Positions 8,114 through 15,419 of a stretch of 37,221 bases of DNA are shown in pieces (within the stretch, counting starts at the first letter, position 1; the number at the start of each line of letters is the position of its first letter). This DNA comes from Bacteroidia bacterium. Its GTDB lineage: Bacteria; Bacteroidota; Bacteroidia; Bacteroidales; VadinHA17. The notes below the pieces were generated by a model. It worked only from the letters and a program-made list of their open reading frames with translations, ran no database searches and had not been told where the DNA came from. A program made the translations under genes and the position numbers. The stretch lies in NCBI GenBank assembly GCA_026391555.1, contig JAPLEB010000046.1, forward strand, positions 1-37,221, in the 5' to 3' direction.

Positions 8114-9088
8114 ATGATCGAAAGGTTTATTAAACCTGCAAATGTTATTTTAGCCGGATATTCATATCTGAAAAGCTCAATTTCCGGGAAGGTAACGGTT
8201 AATGGCATGCCTGTCTCAATTAGTGCAGAGCTAACAAATAATTGTAATCTTCACTGTCCTGAGTGTTCATCAGGATCGGGCCAGATGCAAAGAGATCGTG
8301 GATTTATGGATATTGAGCTTTTTAATATGGTTATGAAGGGAATCGGTACATACCTTTATAATGTTAATCTCTATTTTCAGGGTGAGCCGATGTTACATCC
8401 TCTGTTTTTCTCGTTTGTCAGAAATAGCAGAAATACACATACAGTTGTTTCTACAAACGGTCATTTTTTATCTGAGGAGAACTCGGAAAAACTTGTGAAA
8501 TCCGGATTGAGTAAACTGATTATATCTCTTGACGGTATCGATCAGGATACCTATTCTGCTTACAGGATAAATGGAAGTGTAAATACTGTTCTTGATGGAA
8601 TAAGGAATGTTGCTGATGCAAAAATGAGGTATAATTCACCTCTGAAAATTGAGATACAATTTCTTGTGAACAGGCTTAATGAGAATCAGATTCCTCAGAT
8701 CAGGCAGATGGCAGCAAGGGTAAAGGCTTCACTGAGTTTGAAATCTATGCAGGTCATTAATAAAGAAGACATTGGATCATGGTTGCCATTAAACGGCAGA
8801 TTCAGAAGATACAAAATGAAGAATAGGGAATATATTATAAAAAATTCCCTGCCAAACAGGTGTGCAAGGCTTTGGTTTAATCCGGTAATAACGTGGGATG
8901 GTAAAGTAATTCCCTGCTGTTTCGATAAAAACGCGGAATATGCAATGGGAGATCTTAACCACGATTCATTCAGGGAGATATGGGATGGCCCTAAATACAG
9001 GATTTTCAGGAAAAGCGTTCTGTCGGGTCGCCAAATGATAGAGATATGCAGAAATTGTACCTCAGGGCTCAGAGGTGTTATATATTGA
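8114..9088 (+). CDS. Radical SAM protein with SPASM-type C-terminal cysteines
   Basis: This 324-aa cytosolic iron-sulphur enzyme uses S-adenosylmethionine to make a radical. The radical SAM cluster motif C-x3-C-x2-C is at residues 44, 48 and 51 (TNNCNLHCPEC). The C-terminal part carries a SPASM-like cysteine set at about 250, 268/269, 312 and 315 (NRCARLW, VIPCCFD, ICRNC), expected to bind an auxiliary 4Fe-4S cluster. Such enzymes modify peptides or proteins or mature other enzymes; no precursor peptide gene is visible beside it, so the substrate is unknown. It is divergent from the sigma-unit gene at 7964 (149 bp between, no clear TAnnTTTG box) and convergent with frr, only 8 bp away. Confidence 0.85.
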   Translation: MIERFIKPANVILAGYSYLKSSISGKVTVNGMPVSISAELTNNCNLHCPECSSGSGQMQRDRGFMDIELFNMVMKGIGTYLYNVNLYFQGEPMLHPLFFSFVRNSRNTHTVVSTNGHFLSEENSEKLVKSGLSKLIISLDGIDQDTYSAYRINGSVNTVLDGIRNVADAKMRYNSPLKIEIQFLVNRLNENQIPQIRQMAARVKASLSLKSMQVINKEDIGSWLPLNGRFRRYKMKNREYIIKNSLPNRCARLWFNPVITWDGKVIPCCFDKNAEYAMGDLNHDSFREIWDGPKYRIFRKSVLSGRQMIEICRNCTSGLRGVIY

Positions 9089-9096
9089 TAATTTTT

Positions 9097-9660
9097 TTAC
9101 ACCGTCATAACATCCTTTTCTTTCAATGCCATTATTTTATCGATTTTCCCGTTGTGCGAGTGGGTCATCTCCTGTACTATTTCAACAGCCTCTTTTTCGA
9201 GGTCTTCGGGCAGGCCGTCTTTAAGTAATTGCTTCAACTCATCGTTAGCCCATTTACGCGCATTCCGGATGCTTATCCTGGCTGTCTCGCCTTCGTTCCG
9301 TACCTGTTTAACAAGCTGATGTCGTCTCTCTTCTGTCAGAGGCGGAATATTTATACGGATTACCTCACCATTATTTACAGGTGTAAGTCCGATATTTGCA
9401 GCCATAATGGCTTTTTCAATTGTCCCTAACATATTTTTTTCCCAGGGTTGTATCAGAATTGTTTTGGGATCGGGAGTGTTAATATTTGAAACCTGAGTTA
9501 ATATTGAGTTAACTCCGTAATAGTCGACTGTGATACCATCGAGAAGTGCGGGATTAGATCTTCCGGCTCGAAGTCTGGCAAGTTCATGTTCGAGATGTTC
9601 AAGGGCTTTCCCCATTCTTTCCCTGGTCTCTTCTGTTATCAGTTCAATTTCTTCGTTCAT
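9097..9660 (-). CDS. frr: Ribosome recycling factor
   Basis: RRF, with EF-G, splits the post-termination ribosome. This protein has 187 aa, the normal length. It matches the family along its length: a helical domain I with the conserved R-A-G-R-S/T-N-P segment (ELARLRAGRSNPALLDGI), domain II (QPWEKNMLGTIEKAI, GLTPVNNGEVIRINIPPLTEERR) and the long C-terminal helix (RNARKWANDELKQLLKDG). It follows pyrH in the same direction with a 115-nt gap that holds its own promoter candidate, so it may be transcribed both with and independently of pyrH. Confidence 0.97.
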   Translation of the reverse strand: MNEEIELITEETRERMGKALEHLEHELARLRAGRSNPALLDGITVDYYGVNSILTQVSNINTPDPKTILIQPWEKNMLGTIEKAIMAANIGLTPVNNGEVIRINIPPLTEERRHQLVKQVRNEGETARISIRNARKWANDELKQLLKDGLPEDLEKEAVEIVQEMTHSHNGKIDKIMALKEKDVMTV

Positions 9661-9738
9661 GTTATGCAGGTTAGATAATTTTAACTTTCAACTATATCCC
9701 CGTTTTTTGTTTTATCTTGATTTTTATTACAGGTAGAA

Positions 9739-9767
9739 CAAAATTAGTAAAATAGCCGGAAAAGCAA
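9739..9767 (-). promoter_or_regulatory. Promoter candidate for frr (-33 TTG / -7 TAATTTTG)
   Basis: On the minus strand TTG (9765-9767) is followed, after 18 nt, by TAATTTTG (9739-9746), an exact TAnnTTTG. Both elements and the spacing fit the Bacteroidota housekeeping promoter. The leader to the frr ATG would be about 70 nt. Confidence 0.45.
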
Positions 9768-9775
9768 TAATTTTT

Positions 9776-10483
9776 TCAATTGCTGACAATAGTCCCGATT
9801 CTGTCCCCATCAACCAACTTATTCAAATTTCCGGATTTATTCATGTCAAATACTATAACAGGCATATTGTTTTCCCTGCATATAGTAAAAGCAGTGGAAT
9901 CCATAACTTTCAATCTCCTGTTAATGACCTCCGCGAAAGATATTTTGTCAAATTTTTCAGCTTTGGGATCTTTTTCCGGATCTGAAGTATACACACCATC
10001 AACCCTTGTACCTTTCAAGAGGACATCTGCTCCAATCTCCACTGCTCTGAGGGCAGCCGCGGTGTCAGTTGTAAAGAACGGATTCCCTGTCCCTCCGGAA
10101 AGTATACATACAGTTCTGTTTTTCATGACTTCCAATACTCTGTCCCTGTTATAAAATTCTCCAACAGGCTCCATCCTTATAGAAGTGAAAACCTTTGCTT
10201 TCCCTCCTATCCTGGAAATTGCACTCTCCAGAGCCAGGCTGTTAATTATTGTTGCCAACATTCCCATCTGGTCGCCTTTTACCCTGTCAAATCCTGATTC
10301 TGTACCACTCAGACCACGGAATATGTTGCCGCCCCCGATTACTATTGCTACCTCGCAACCCTTTTCCACCACCTTAATAACCTGATTTGCATATTCTTCC
10401 AGAACAGAATCGCTGATCCCGTGGTTCCCTTTTCCTGAAAGTGCCTCCCCGCTTAGTTTGAGTAGAATCCTTGAATATTGCAT
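9776..10483 (-). CDS. pyrH: Uridylate kinase (UMP kinase)
   Basis: PyrH phosphorylates UMP to UDP with ATP in the cytosol, feeding pyrimidine nucleotide synthesis. The 235-aa protein has the amino-acid-kinase fold motifs of bacterial UMP kinases: RILLKLSGEALSG at the N terminus, IVIGGGNIFRG, GDQMGMLATIINSLAL, ILSGGTGNPFFTTDTAAALRA and LLKGTRVDGVYTSDPE. Length and order are normal. It lies between tsf (with a terminator in between) and frr, the usual neighbourhood. A 7-bp hairpin in the leader (10520-10549) is the only regulatory hint. Confidence 0.97.
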   Translation of the reverse strand: MQYSRILLKLSGEALSGKGNHGISDSVLEEYANQVIKVVEKGCEVAIVIGGGNIFRGLSGTESGFDRVKGDQMGMLATIINSLALESAISRIGGKAKVFTSIRMEPVGEFYNRDRVLEVMKNRTVCILSGGTGNPFFTTDTAAALRAVEIGADVLLKGTRVDGVYTSDPEKDPKAEKFDKISFAEVINRRLKVMDSTAFTICRENNMPVIVFDMNKSGNLNKLVDGDRIGTIVSN

Positions 10484-10603
10484 AATATTAATAGGTTAAG
10501 GTAAAATACATTTATCTGTTTTCCGCTCTCTTATAATTTAAGGCGGAAATCAGCGCAACGAATTTAATAAAACAGATGGGAAAAAGAGAAGATAATTTAA
10601 TAA

Positions 10604-10627
10604 AAGTGGCGCCGAAAAGCGCCACCT
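10604..10627 (-). terminator. Rho-independent terminator after tsf
   Basis: On the minus strand GTGGCGC (10625-10619) pairs with GCGCCAC (10612-10606) around a 6-nt loop TTTTCG, followed by TTTTATT. The perfect GC-rich 7-bp stem plus T-run is a classical intrinsic terminator. It separates the rpsB-tsf transcript from pyrH. Confidence 0.85.
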
Positions 10628-10652
10628 GAATATTGAAATATGAACCTGCTTA

Positions 10653-11483
10653 TTACAGATTAAGTGAAAAACGTTTGAATTCGGTTACTGTAAGCTCTTT
10701 GTTGACAGATTGCAGATACTGTCTTATGGTAATCTTGTTATCTTTTACAAAATCCTGGTTAAGCAAGGTGTTCTCTCTGAAGAATTTGGCGAGTTTGCCC
10801 TGTGCAATTTTCTCAAGCATCTCCTCCGGTTTCCCGTCACGTCTTGCTTGTTCTTTCCCGATCTCAATCTCCTGGGTAATAACAGTTTCAGAAACAAAAT
10901 CCTTATCTACTGCCACCGGGTTCATTGCAGCGATTTGCATGGCAATATCTTTATAAACCTGTACATCAGCTCCTGATTTTGTAAAGCCAACCAATGTGGC
11001 AAGTCTGTTACCAGGGTGAATATATGCCTGAACGTGAGCAGCTTCGATTTTCCCGAAATATGAAAGATCAAGTTTCTCGCCAATAATTCCAACATATTCA
11101 ATTACTTTATCACCAACTTTCCCGCCATCCATAAGAAGTGATTTAAGTTCTTCAAGATTTGCAGGGTTATTTGCAAGAGCAACATCAAGTATTTTGTTTG
11201 CAAGAGCAAGGAAGTCGGCATTTTTTGCAACAAAGTCAGTTTCGCTGTTCAGAACAATCATTGCTCCGGTCTTTCCATTGGAAGAAACTTTTGATAAAAC
11301 AACTCCTTCTGAAGCCTCTTTATCGGCACGTTTGTTAGCAACAGCCTGTCCCTTTTTACGGATTATCTCAATTGCTTTTTCAAAGTTGCCTTCGGATTCT
11401 TCGAGAGCCTTCTTACAGTCCATCATTCCGGCTAAAGTAACTCTTCTTAATTTGGCAACATCAGCAGCACTTATAGCAGCCAT
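10653..11483 (-). CDS. tsf: Translation elongation factor Ts
   Basis: EF-Ts is the nucleotide exchange factor that regenerates EF-Tu-GTP. This 276-aa protein starts MAAISAADVAKLRRVTLAGMM, the N-terminal UBA-like domain. It then shows DCKKALEESEGNFEKAIEIIRKKG and the highly conserved TDFVAKN core segment, followed by the dimerisation and C-terminal parts (IAMQIAAMNPVAVD, KLAKFFRENTLLNQDFVKD). Length is typical for Bacteroidota. It is 33 nt downstream of rpsB, so the two are cotranscribed, and a strong intrinsic terminator follows it. Confidence 0.97.
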   Translation of the reverse strand: MAAISAADVAKLRRVTLAGMMDCKKALEESEGNFEKAIEIIRKKGQAVANKRADKEASEGVVLSKVSSNGKTGAMIVLNSETDFVAKNADFLALANKILDVALANNPANLEELKSLLMDGGKVGDKVIEYVGIIGEKLDLSYFGKIEAAHVQAYIHPGNRLATLVGFTKSGADVQVYKDIAMQIAAMNPVAVDKDFVSETVITQEIEIGKEQARRDGKPEEMLEKIAQGKLAKFFRENTLLNQDFVKDNKITIRQYLQSVNKELTVTEFKRFSLNL

Positions 11484-11516
11484 AGTATTTTCTTTACAGG
11501 TAATAAATAATAATTT

Positions 11517-12380
11517 CTATAATTCTTCTTCAGTTTCGTCAATTACTTTGACAACATCATCATCTTCCTCAACTTCCTCTTCTTCGTTTTCTTCAACGAT
11601 AGCTTCAATTATAGCGGCAGGAATATCTTTTGTTTCAAGCTCTTTTCTTAAAATTTTCTTATCTTTTTGCTGAGGTTCTTTGTCTTTCTCAATTCTTCTT
11701 TCATTAAGACCTTCCTCAATAGCCTGGCACAGAATTCCAATTATTAATGAAATCGACTTTGAAGCATCATCATTTGCAGGAATCGGGAATTCAATGTCAG
11801 AAGGATCAGAATTGGTATCAACCATAGCAAAGACAGGGATTCCGAGTCTTTTTGCTTCTCTGACAGCAATATGTTCTTTACAAACATCAACAATAAACAG
11901 GGCTGAAGGGAGTCTTGTAAGATCTATAATACTTCCTAAAGTTTTTTCAAGCTTGGCTCTTTGCCTTGTAACCTGTAGTCTTTCGCGTTTTGAGAGGTTC
12001 ATAAAAGTTCCGTCAGTAGCCATCTTGTCGATGGATGACATTTTCTTAACAGCCTTACGGATGGTCGGGAAGTTTGTAAGCATCCCCCCTGGCCAACGTT
12101 CTGTAACATAAGGCATATTAACCGCTTTAACTTTTTCGGAGACAATCTCTTTTGCCTGTTTTTTGGTTGCAACAAATAGTATTTTCTTTCCCGATTTGGC
12201 AATATGTTTTAATGCTGAAGCAGCCTCATCGAGTTTTACGATTGTCTTTTCAAGGTCAATGATATGAATGCCATTACGCTCCATAAAAATATAGGGAGCC
12301 ATAGCGGGATTCCACTTTCTTTTAAGGTGTCCGAAATGCACACCGGCATCAAGTAATTCTTTGAAATTTGTTCTGGGCAT
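11517..12380 (-). CDS. rpsB: 30S ribosomal protein S2
   Basis: S2 is a late-assembling small-subunit protein needed to bind S1 and support initiation. The N-terminal ELLDAGVHFGHLKRKWNPAMAPYIF and the MLTNFPTIRKAVKK, LPSALFIVDVCKEHIAVREA and VDTNSDPSDIEFPIPANDDA segments are diagnostic. At 287 aa it is longer than the minimal family because of an acidic tail (about residues 245-287, rich in Glu/Asp, EENEEEEVEEDDD), an extension I associate with Bacteroidota. It lies 114 nt downstream of rpsI; that gap holds a strongly structured hairpin that may serve autoregulation by S2. tsf follows after 33 nt. Confidence 0.97.
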   Translation of the reverse strand: MPRTNFKELLDAGVHFGHLKRKWNPAMAPYIFMERNGIHIIDLEKTIVKLDEAASALKHIAKSGKKILFVATKKQAKEIVSEKVKAVNMPYVTERWPGGMLTNFPTIRKAVKKMSSIDKMATDGTFMNLSKRERLQVTRQRAKLEKTLGSIIDLTRLPSALFIVDVCKEHIAVREAKRLGIPVFAMVDTNSDPSDIEFPIPANDDASKSISLIIGILCQAIEEGLNERRIEKDKEPQQKDKKILRKELETKDIPAAIIEAIVEENEEEEVEEDDDVVKVIDETEEEL

Positions 12381-12413
12381 TTATTTTGGTTTTAAGTTTA
12401 CATTCTTTCAATC

Positions 12414-12452
12414 AATTGCAAAGTAGCTCCTGATAAGGAAGTCTTTGCAATT
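12414..12452 (-). promoter_or_regulatory. Structured RNA leader candidate upstream of rpsB
   Basis: On the minus strand AATTGCAAAG (12452-12443) pairs perfectly with CTTTGCAATT (12423-12414). Inside, TCCT and AGGA pair around a TATC tetraloop, leaving an asymmetric internal loop (ACT opposite GCTA). No T-run follows, so it is not a terminator. It ends 33 nt before the rpsB ATG. Position and two-stem shape suggest an S2-binding leader; this is inference. Confidence 0.45.
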
Positions 12453-12494
12453 TTGATACTAAACTTGCATCTATAACGACTGACTTATTAATTT

Positions 12495-12881
12495 CTAACG
12501 TTTACTGAACTGGAATCTCTTACGGGCTTTTGGCTGGCCGGGTTTCTTCCTTTCAACCTCACGCGGATCGCGTGTGAGAAATCCCTCTGCTTTAAGCGCC
12601 GGTTTACATTCAGCATCAATCATGACAAGGGCTCTTGTGATACCAAGACGAAGAGCTTCAGCCTGTCCTTTTACTCCACCGCCATCAAGATTGACGTTGA
12701 TATCATATTTATCTGTAGCATTCAAAAGAACCAGAGGCTGGGTCACAACATACTGAAGTGTCTCAGCTCCGAAATATTCTTTATAATCCCTGCCGTTAAT
12801 TGTAATTTTTCCTTTGCCATCGCTTAAATATACACGGGCTACAGCTGCTTTCCTTCTTCCAAGAGCATTGATTGGTTCCAT
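12495..12881 (-). CDS. rpsI: 30S ribosomal protein S9
   Basis: S9 is a small-subunit head protein whose C-terminal tail reaches the P-site tRNA. The 128-aa sequence shows the family start (NALGRRKAAVARVYLSDGKG), TINGRDYKEYFG, the central GGGVKGQAEALRLGITRAL and the conserved basic end RKKPGQPKARKRFQFSKR, whose terminal KR contacts tRNA. Length is normal. It follows rplM after 18 nt, the nearly universal rplM-rpsI pair. Confidence 0.97.
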   Translation of the reverse strand: MEPINALGRRKAAVARVYLSDGKGKITINGRDYKEYFGAETLQYVVTQPLVLLNATDKYDINVNLDGGGVKGQAEALRLGITRALVMIDAECKPALKAEGFLTRDPREVERKKPGQPKARKRFQFSKR

Positions 12882-12899
12882 ATCTGTTGCTTAAATTTT

Positions 12900-13343
12900 T
12901 TATAGTTCAATTTGTTTTGGTTTCTGTGCTTCATGAGGATGTGCTGCCCCTGTATAAACGTGCATATTTTTATAGAGCGCACTCCCAAGCCGGTTCTTCG
13001 GCAGCATGCCCTTAACAGCTTTCTCAACCAATCCTGTTGGATTCTTTTTCAATAATGCCTCAGCAGTTGTAAACCTTTGACCTCCGGGAAAACCTGTATG
13101 CCTGACGTATAATTTATCTGACATTTTTTCACCTGTCAAAGCGATTTTTTCAGCATTGATAACTATAACATTATCACCACAATCCACGTGAGGTGTAAAG
13201 TTGGTCTTGTGCTTACCTCTGAGCATCGAGGCCACCACCGATGCAAGTCTTCCAAGAATCTTGCCTTCAGCATCAATAATTACCCACTCCTTGTTTACAG
13301 TAGCCTTATTTGCTGATACTGTTTTATAGCTTAAGGTGTTCAC
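12900..13343 (-). CDS. rplM: 50S ribosomal protein L13
   Basis: L13 is an early-assembling large-subunit protein. The 147-aa sequence has [18 protein letters not shown], the [20 protein letters not shown] core, [10 protein letters not shown] and the signature [20 protein letters not shown]. It starts with GTG ([19 protein letters not shown]), in line with the usual N terminus in this phylum. It heads the rplM-rpsI unit; a TATTTTTG promoter box lies about 62 nt upstream. It is divergent from the glycosylase gene at 13586. Confidence 0.97.
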   Translation of the reverse strand: MNTLSYKTVSANKATVNKEWVIIDAEGKILGRLASVVASMLRGKHKTNFTPHVDCGDNVIVINAEKIALTGEKMSDKLYVRHTGFPGGQRFTTAEALLKKNPTGLVEKAVKGMLPKNRLGSALYKNMHVYTGAAHPHEAQKPKQIEL

Positions 13344-13405
13344 TTGTTCTTATTTTTTAATTTATAGACTTCTATTTAATGTAATTGCCTCATATTTTGG
13401 GTCTG

Positions 13406-13413
13406 CAAAAATA
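13406..13413 (-). promoter_or_regulatory. Candidate -7 box for rplM-rpsI
   Basis: The minus strand reads TATTTTTG, an exact TAnnTTTG, 62 nt upstream of the GTG start of rplM. No -33 TTG at standard spacing was found. Confidence 0.35.
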
Positions 13414-13515
13414 CAATATATTTCCTAAAAAAAAGAATATTGGCAGAATTTATTTATGTTAAGTAAAACTATCCTGTTTTTATATCCTGTTATCGTGAAA
13501 AAAATTATTATTTAT

Positions 13516-13581
13516 TTCTACCTTAACAGATTAGAAAGATACTTGAAAAATCAGATTTAATCCTAATCTGTTAAAGTAGAA
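13516..13581 (+). repeat. 19-bp inverted repeat ending 4 nt before the glycosylase start codon
   Basis: The arm 13516-13534 (core TTAACAGATTAG) pairs with 13563-13581 (core CTAATCTGTTAA), with a single mismatch (13522/13575) and a 28-nt spacer. In RNA it would form a long hairpin immediately before the ATG at 13586, covering any ribosome-binding site. It could be an operator, a translational switch or a small dispersed palindromic element; the sequence alone does not decide. Confidence 0.6.
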
Positions 13582-13585
13582 TTAT

Positions 13586-14101
13586 ATGGTCCCCGGGAAA
13601 AGGTTATCAAGAGAATTTTTTATACGTGATGCACTTGATGTTGCCCCGGGAATGATAGGCAAAAACATGATCATCAGGTTAGCCGATGGGACATCTGCCG
13701 GATTCATGGTTACCGAGGTTGAGGCCTACCGGGGTGCAGAAGATAAAGCATGCCATGCCTGCAGGGGAAGAACCTCCCGGACTGAAATTATGTTCCATGA
13801 AGGAGGACATTTATATATTTATCTGATTTATGGAATGTATTGGATGCTGAATATTGTTACAGGGCAGGAAAATTGCCCTCAAGCTGTGCTTATAAGAGGA
13901 GTGGAAAATTTTCCGGGTCCGGGAAGATTAACGAAATCACTTGGAATAGACAAGTCATTCTATGGGGAAGATATTGTGACCTCTGAAAGATTATGGTTTG
14001 AAGATTCCGGAGTTTCCACGGTTTTTAATACCGGTATGAGGATTGGAATAGACTATGCCGGTGATTATTGGAAAACAAGACCCTGGAGATACTACATTTA
14101 G
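13586..14101 (+). CDS. 3-methyladenine DNA glycosylase, AAG/Mpg family
   Basis: Enzymes of this family remove alkylated purines (3-methyladenine, hypoxanthine and similar) by base excision. The 171-aa protein has the conserved active-site neighbourhood TEVEAYRGAEDKACHACRGRT, with Glu in EVEAY as the candidate catalytic acid. It also has EIMFHEGGHLYIYLIYGMYWMLNIV, AVLIRGVEN and GPGRLTKSLGI. It is somewhat shorter than many homologues (about 190-200 aa), with short ends rather than an obvious internal loss. The start is an ATG just behind a 19-bp inverted repeat. Its neighbours (rplM divergent, an outer-membrane-like gene convergent) give no functional link. Confidence 0.92.
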   Translation: MVPGKRLSREFFIRDALDVAPGMIGKNMIIRLADGTSAGFMVTEVEAYRGAEDKACHACRGRTSRTEIMFHEGGHLYIYLIYGMYWMLNIVTGQENCPQAVLIRGVENFPGPGRLTKSLGIDKSFYGEDIVTSERLWFEDSGVSTVFNTGMRIGIDYAGDYWKTRPWRYYI

Positions 14102-14123
14102 AACCTTTAATTAAGAAGGAAAC

Positions 14124-15287
14124 TCAGGGCTTAAATGTTGCCAGTTTAAAAAGCTTGTCGAAATTAAGGTGAAGTGCAATTGCACTATCCATCCTTTTTA
14201 AGCAGACATCATAATATGTTTCCAGCCCCAGAAACAGTTCAAGATAACTTTCAGGCAAAAGGGTAAGATAGACGAAATTTGTAATTATTCTCCGTTCATG
14301 AACCACATAATCTGCCCGTAAATCAATAACACTACCGTAAATTGAGTTCCCATTCGGGGCAAAGAAATTATGTGCTTTCCAGTAAGCGGCGCCTATGTAC
14401 AATGCTTTATATGTGTAATGGAACCTTAGCCACGATGCATTTCCATTCGTTATTGCCAGCGGATGGGTTGTGGGAAAAACATTATTGATAAACTGAAGAT
14501 ATTCAATACCTGCCTGTCCATATCTTTTCTGTGCAAGATCGATGTTTATCCTCAGACCGGTTGCAAGATTAAAGCAGGTCTCAACATTTTCCGGATAATC
14601 GCTTATTTGTCCGCCAAAGTGTTTAAACTGAACCTGCACAGGAACTTCAATCCGGAGAAAATCTGCAATAGGGGAAGATGTATATTTGAATGATTCTCCG
14701 AAAGTGAATACTTCGTGTGTTGAATCGCCTTTTAAAATAAAATTCTCCCAGTTTAACCATGTGTCGCTGAAAAGATGATCATTTGAACTTGATAGTTGAA
14801 AACCATCTTCAGCATAAGCGCTGTATAGTCTCTCTCTATCAAAATGAGGATCAAAAAGTCTGTGCTTGTCACAACCTGAAAGTGAACCGATAGTCAGAGA
14901 GGTCTTTTCTGATAAATTCAGGGTTGCGGAGAATACAGGTCTGACTTGTGAAAACTTCTTTGTTCCGGAATATTTCAGAAGATGAATCCCGGCACGGAGC
15001 GTGACCTTTCCTGAGGGTGCATATATCAATTCGGGTTGAAAAAAATATCCCAGGATGGTGTACCCCTCAATCCAGACAGATTTGTCAATGAAACCAGGGA
15101 TACTTGACATTAAAATAAACTTAGATGCACTAATGGGATTAGAATATTCATTATCCTTAACGAAGTTTATGTTTTTTATCCTCAAAGACAGTTCTCCGGG
15201 CTGAGTTCCGGTCTCTTTGTTGTCTTGTCCGTATATGTTCCGGCCGGTAACTAAAAGTGTAAAAAACGCGATTGCCAGATATCTCAT
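14124..15287 (-). CDS. Secreted protein, probably an outer-membrane beta-barrel, function unknown
   Basis: The preferred ATG (15287) gives MRYLAIAFFTLLVTGRNIYGQ, a signal peptide ending in YGQ-like context typical of Bacteroidota. A longer frame from a TTG at 15308 would add 7 residues but overlaps the -7 promoter box, so it is rejected. The mature protein (about 365 aa) has many alternating hydrophobic/polar stretches rich in aromatic residues (WIEGYTILGYFFQPELIY, ALYIGAAYWKAHNFFAP, YLELFLGLETYYDVCL), the pattern of transmembrane beta strands. I do not recognise the family. It is convergent with the glycosylase gene (22 bp apart) and divergent from the GT117-type gene. Confidence 0.7.
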   Translation of the reverse strand: MRYLAIAFFTLLVTGRNIYGQDNKETGTQPGELSLRIKNINFVKDNEYSNPISASKFILMSSIPGFIDKSVWIEGYTILGYFFQPELIYAPSGKVTLRAGIHLLKYSGTKKFSQVRPVFSATLNLSEKTSLTIGSLSGCDKHRLFDPHFDRERLYSAYAEDGFQLSSSNDHLFSDTWLNWENFILKGDSTHEVFTFGESFKYTSSPIADFLRIEVPVQVQFKHFGGQISDYPENVETCFNLATGLRINIDLAQKRYGQAGIEYLQFINNVFPTTHPLAITNGNASWLRFHYTYKALYIGAAYWKAHNFFAPNGNSIYGSVIDLRADYVVHERRIITNFVYLTLLPESYLELFLGLETYYDVCLKRMDSAIALHLNFDKLFKLATFKP

Positions 15288-15305
15288 TATAATGAAGGTT
15301 TTGAA

Positions 15306-15313
15306 CAAAAATA
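15306..15313 (-). promoter_or_regulatory. Candidate -7 box for the gene at 14124-15287
   Basis: The minus strand reads TATTTTTG, an exact TAnnTTTG, 18 nt upstream of the ATG at 15287. It supports that ATG over the upstream TTG. No convincing -33 element was found. Confidence 0.4.
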
Positions 15314-15419
15314 GTAATTTTCTTTCAAGTTAAAATGATGTTAAAATAGAATTGTAAATGAGGGCATATAATTTTTTTTACGTTCTTTGTTCTCTATATA
15401 AATCAAATACAATTCGTTT

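Noticed and set aside
11194-11673. 159-aa plus-strand frame, serine-rich
   Set aside because: It lies antisense to tsf and the acidic tail of rpsB; the serine runs are the complement of Glu/Asp codons.
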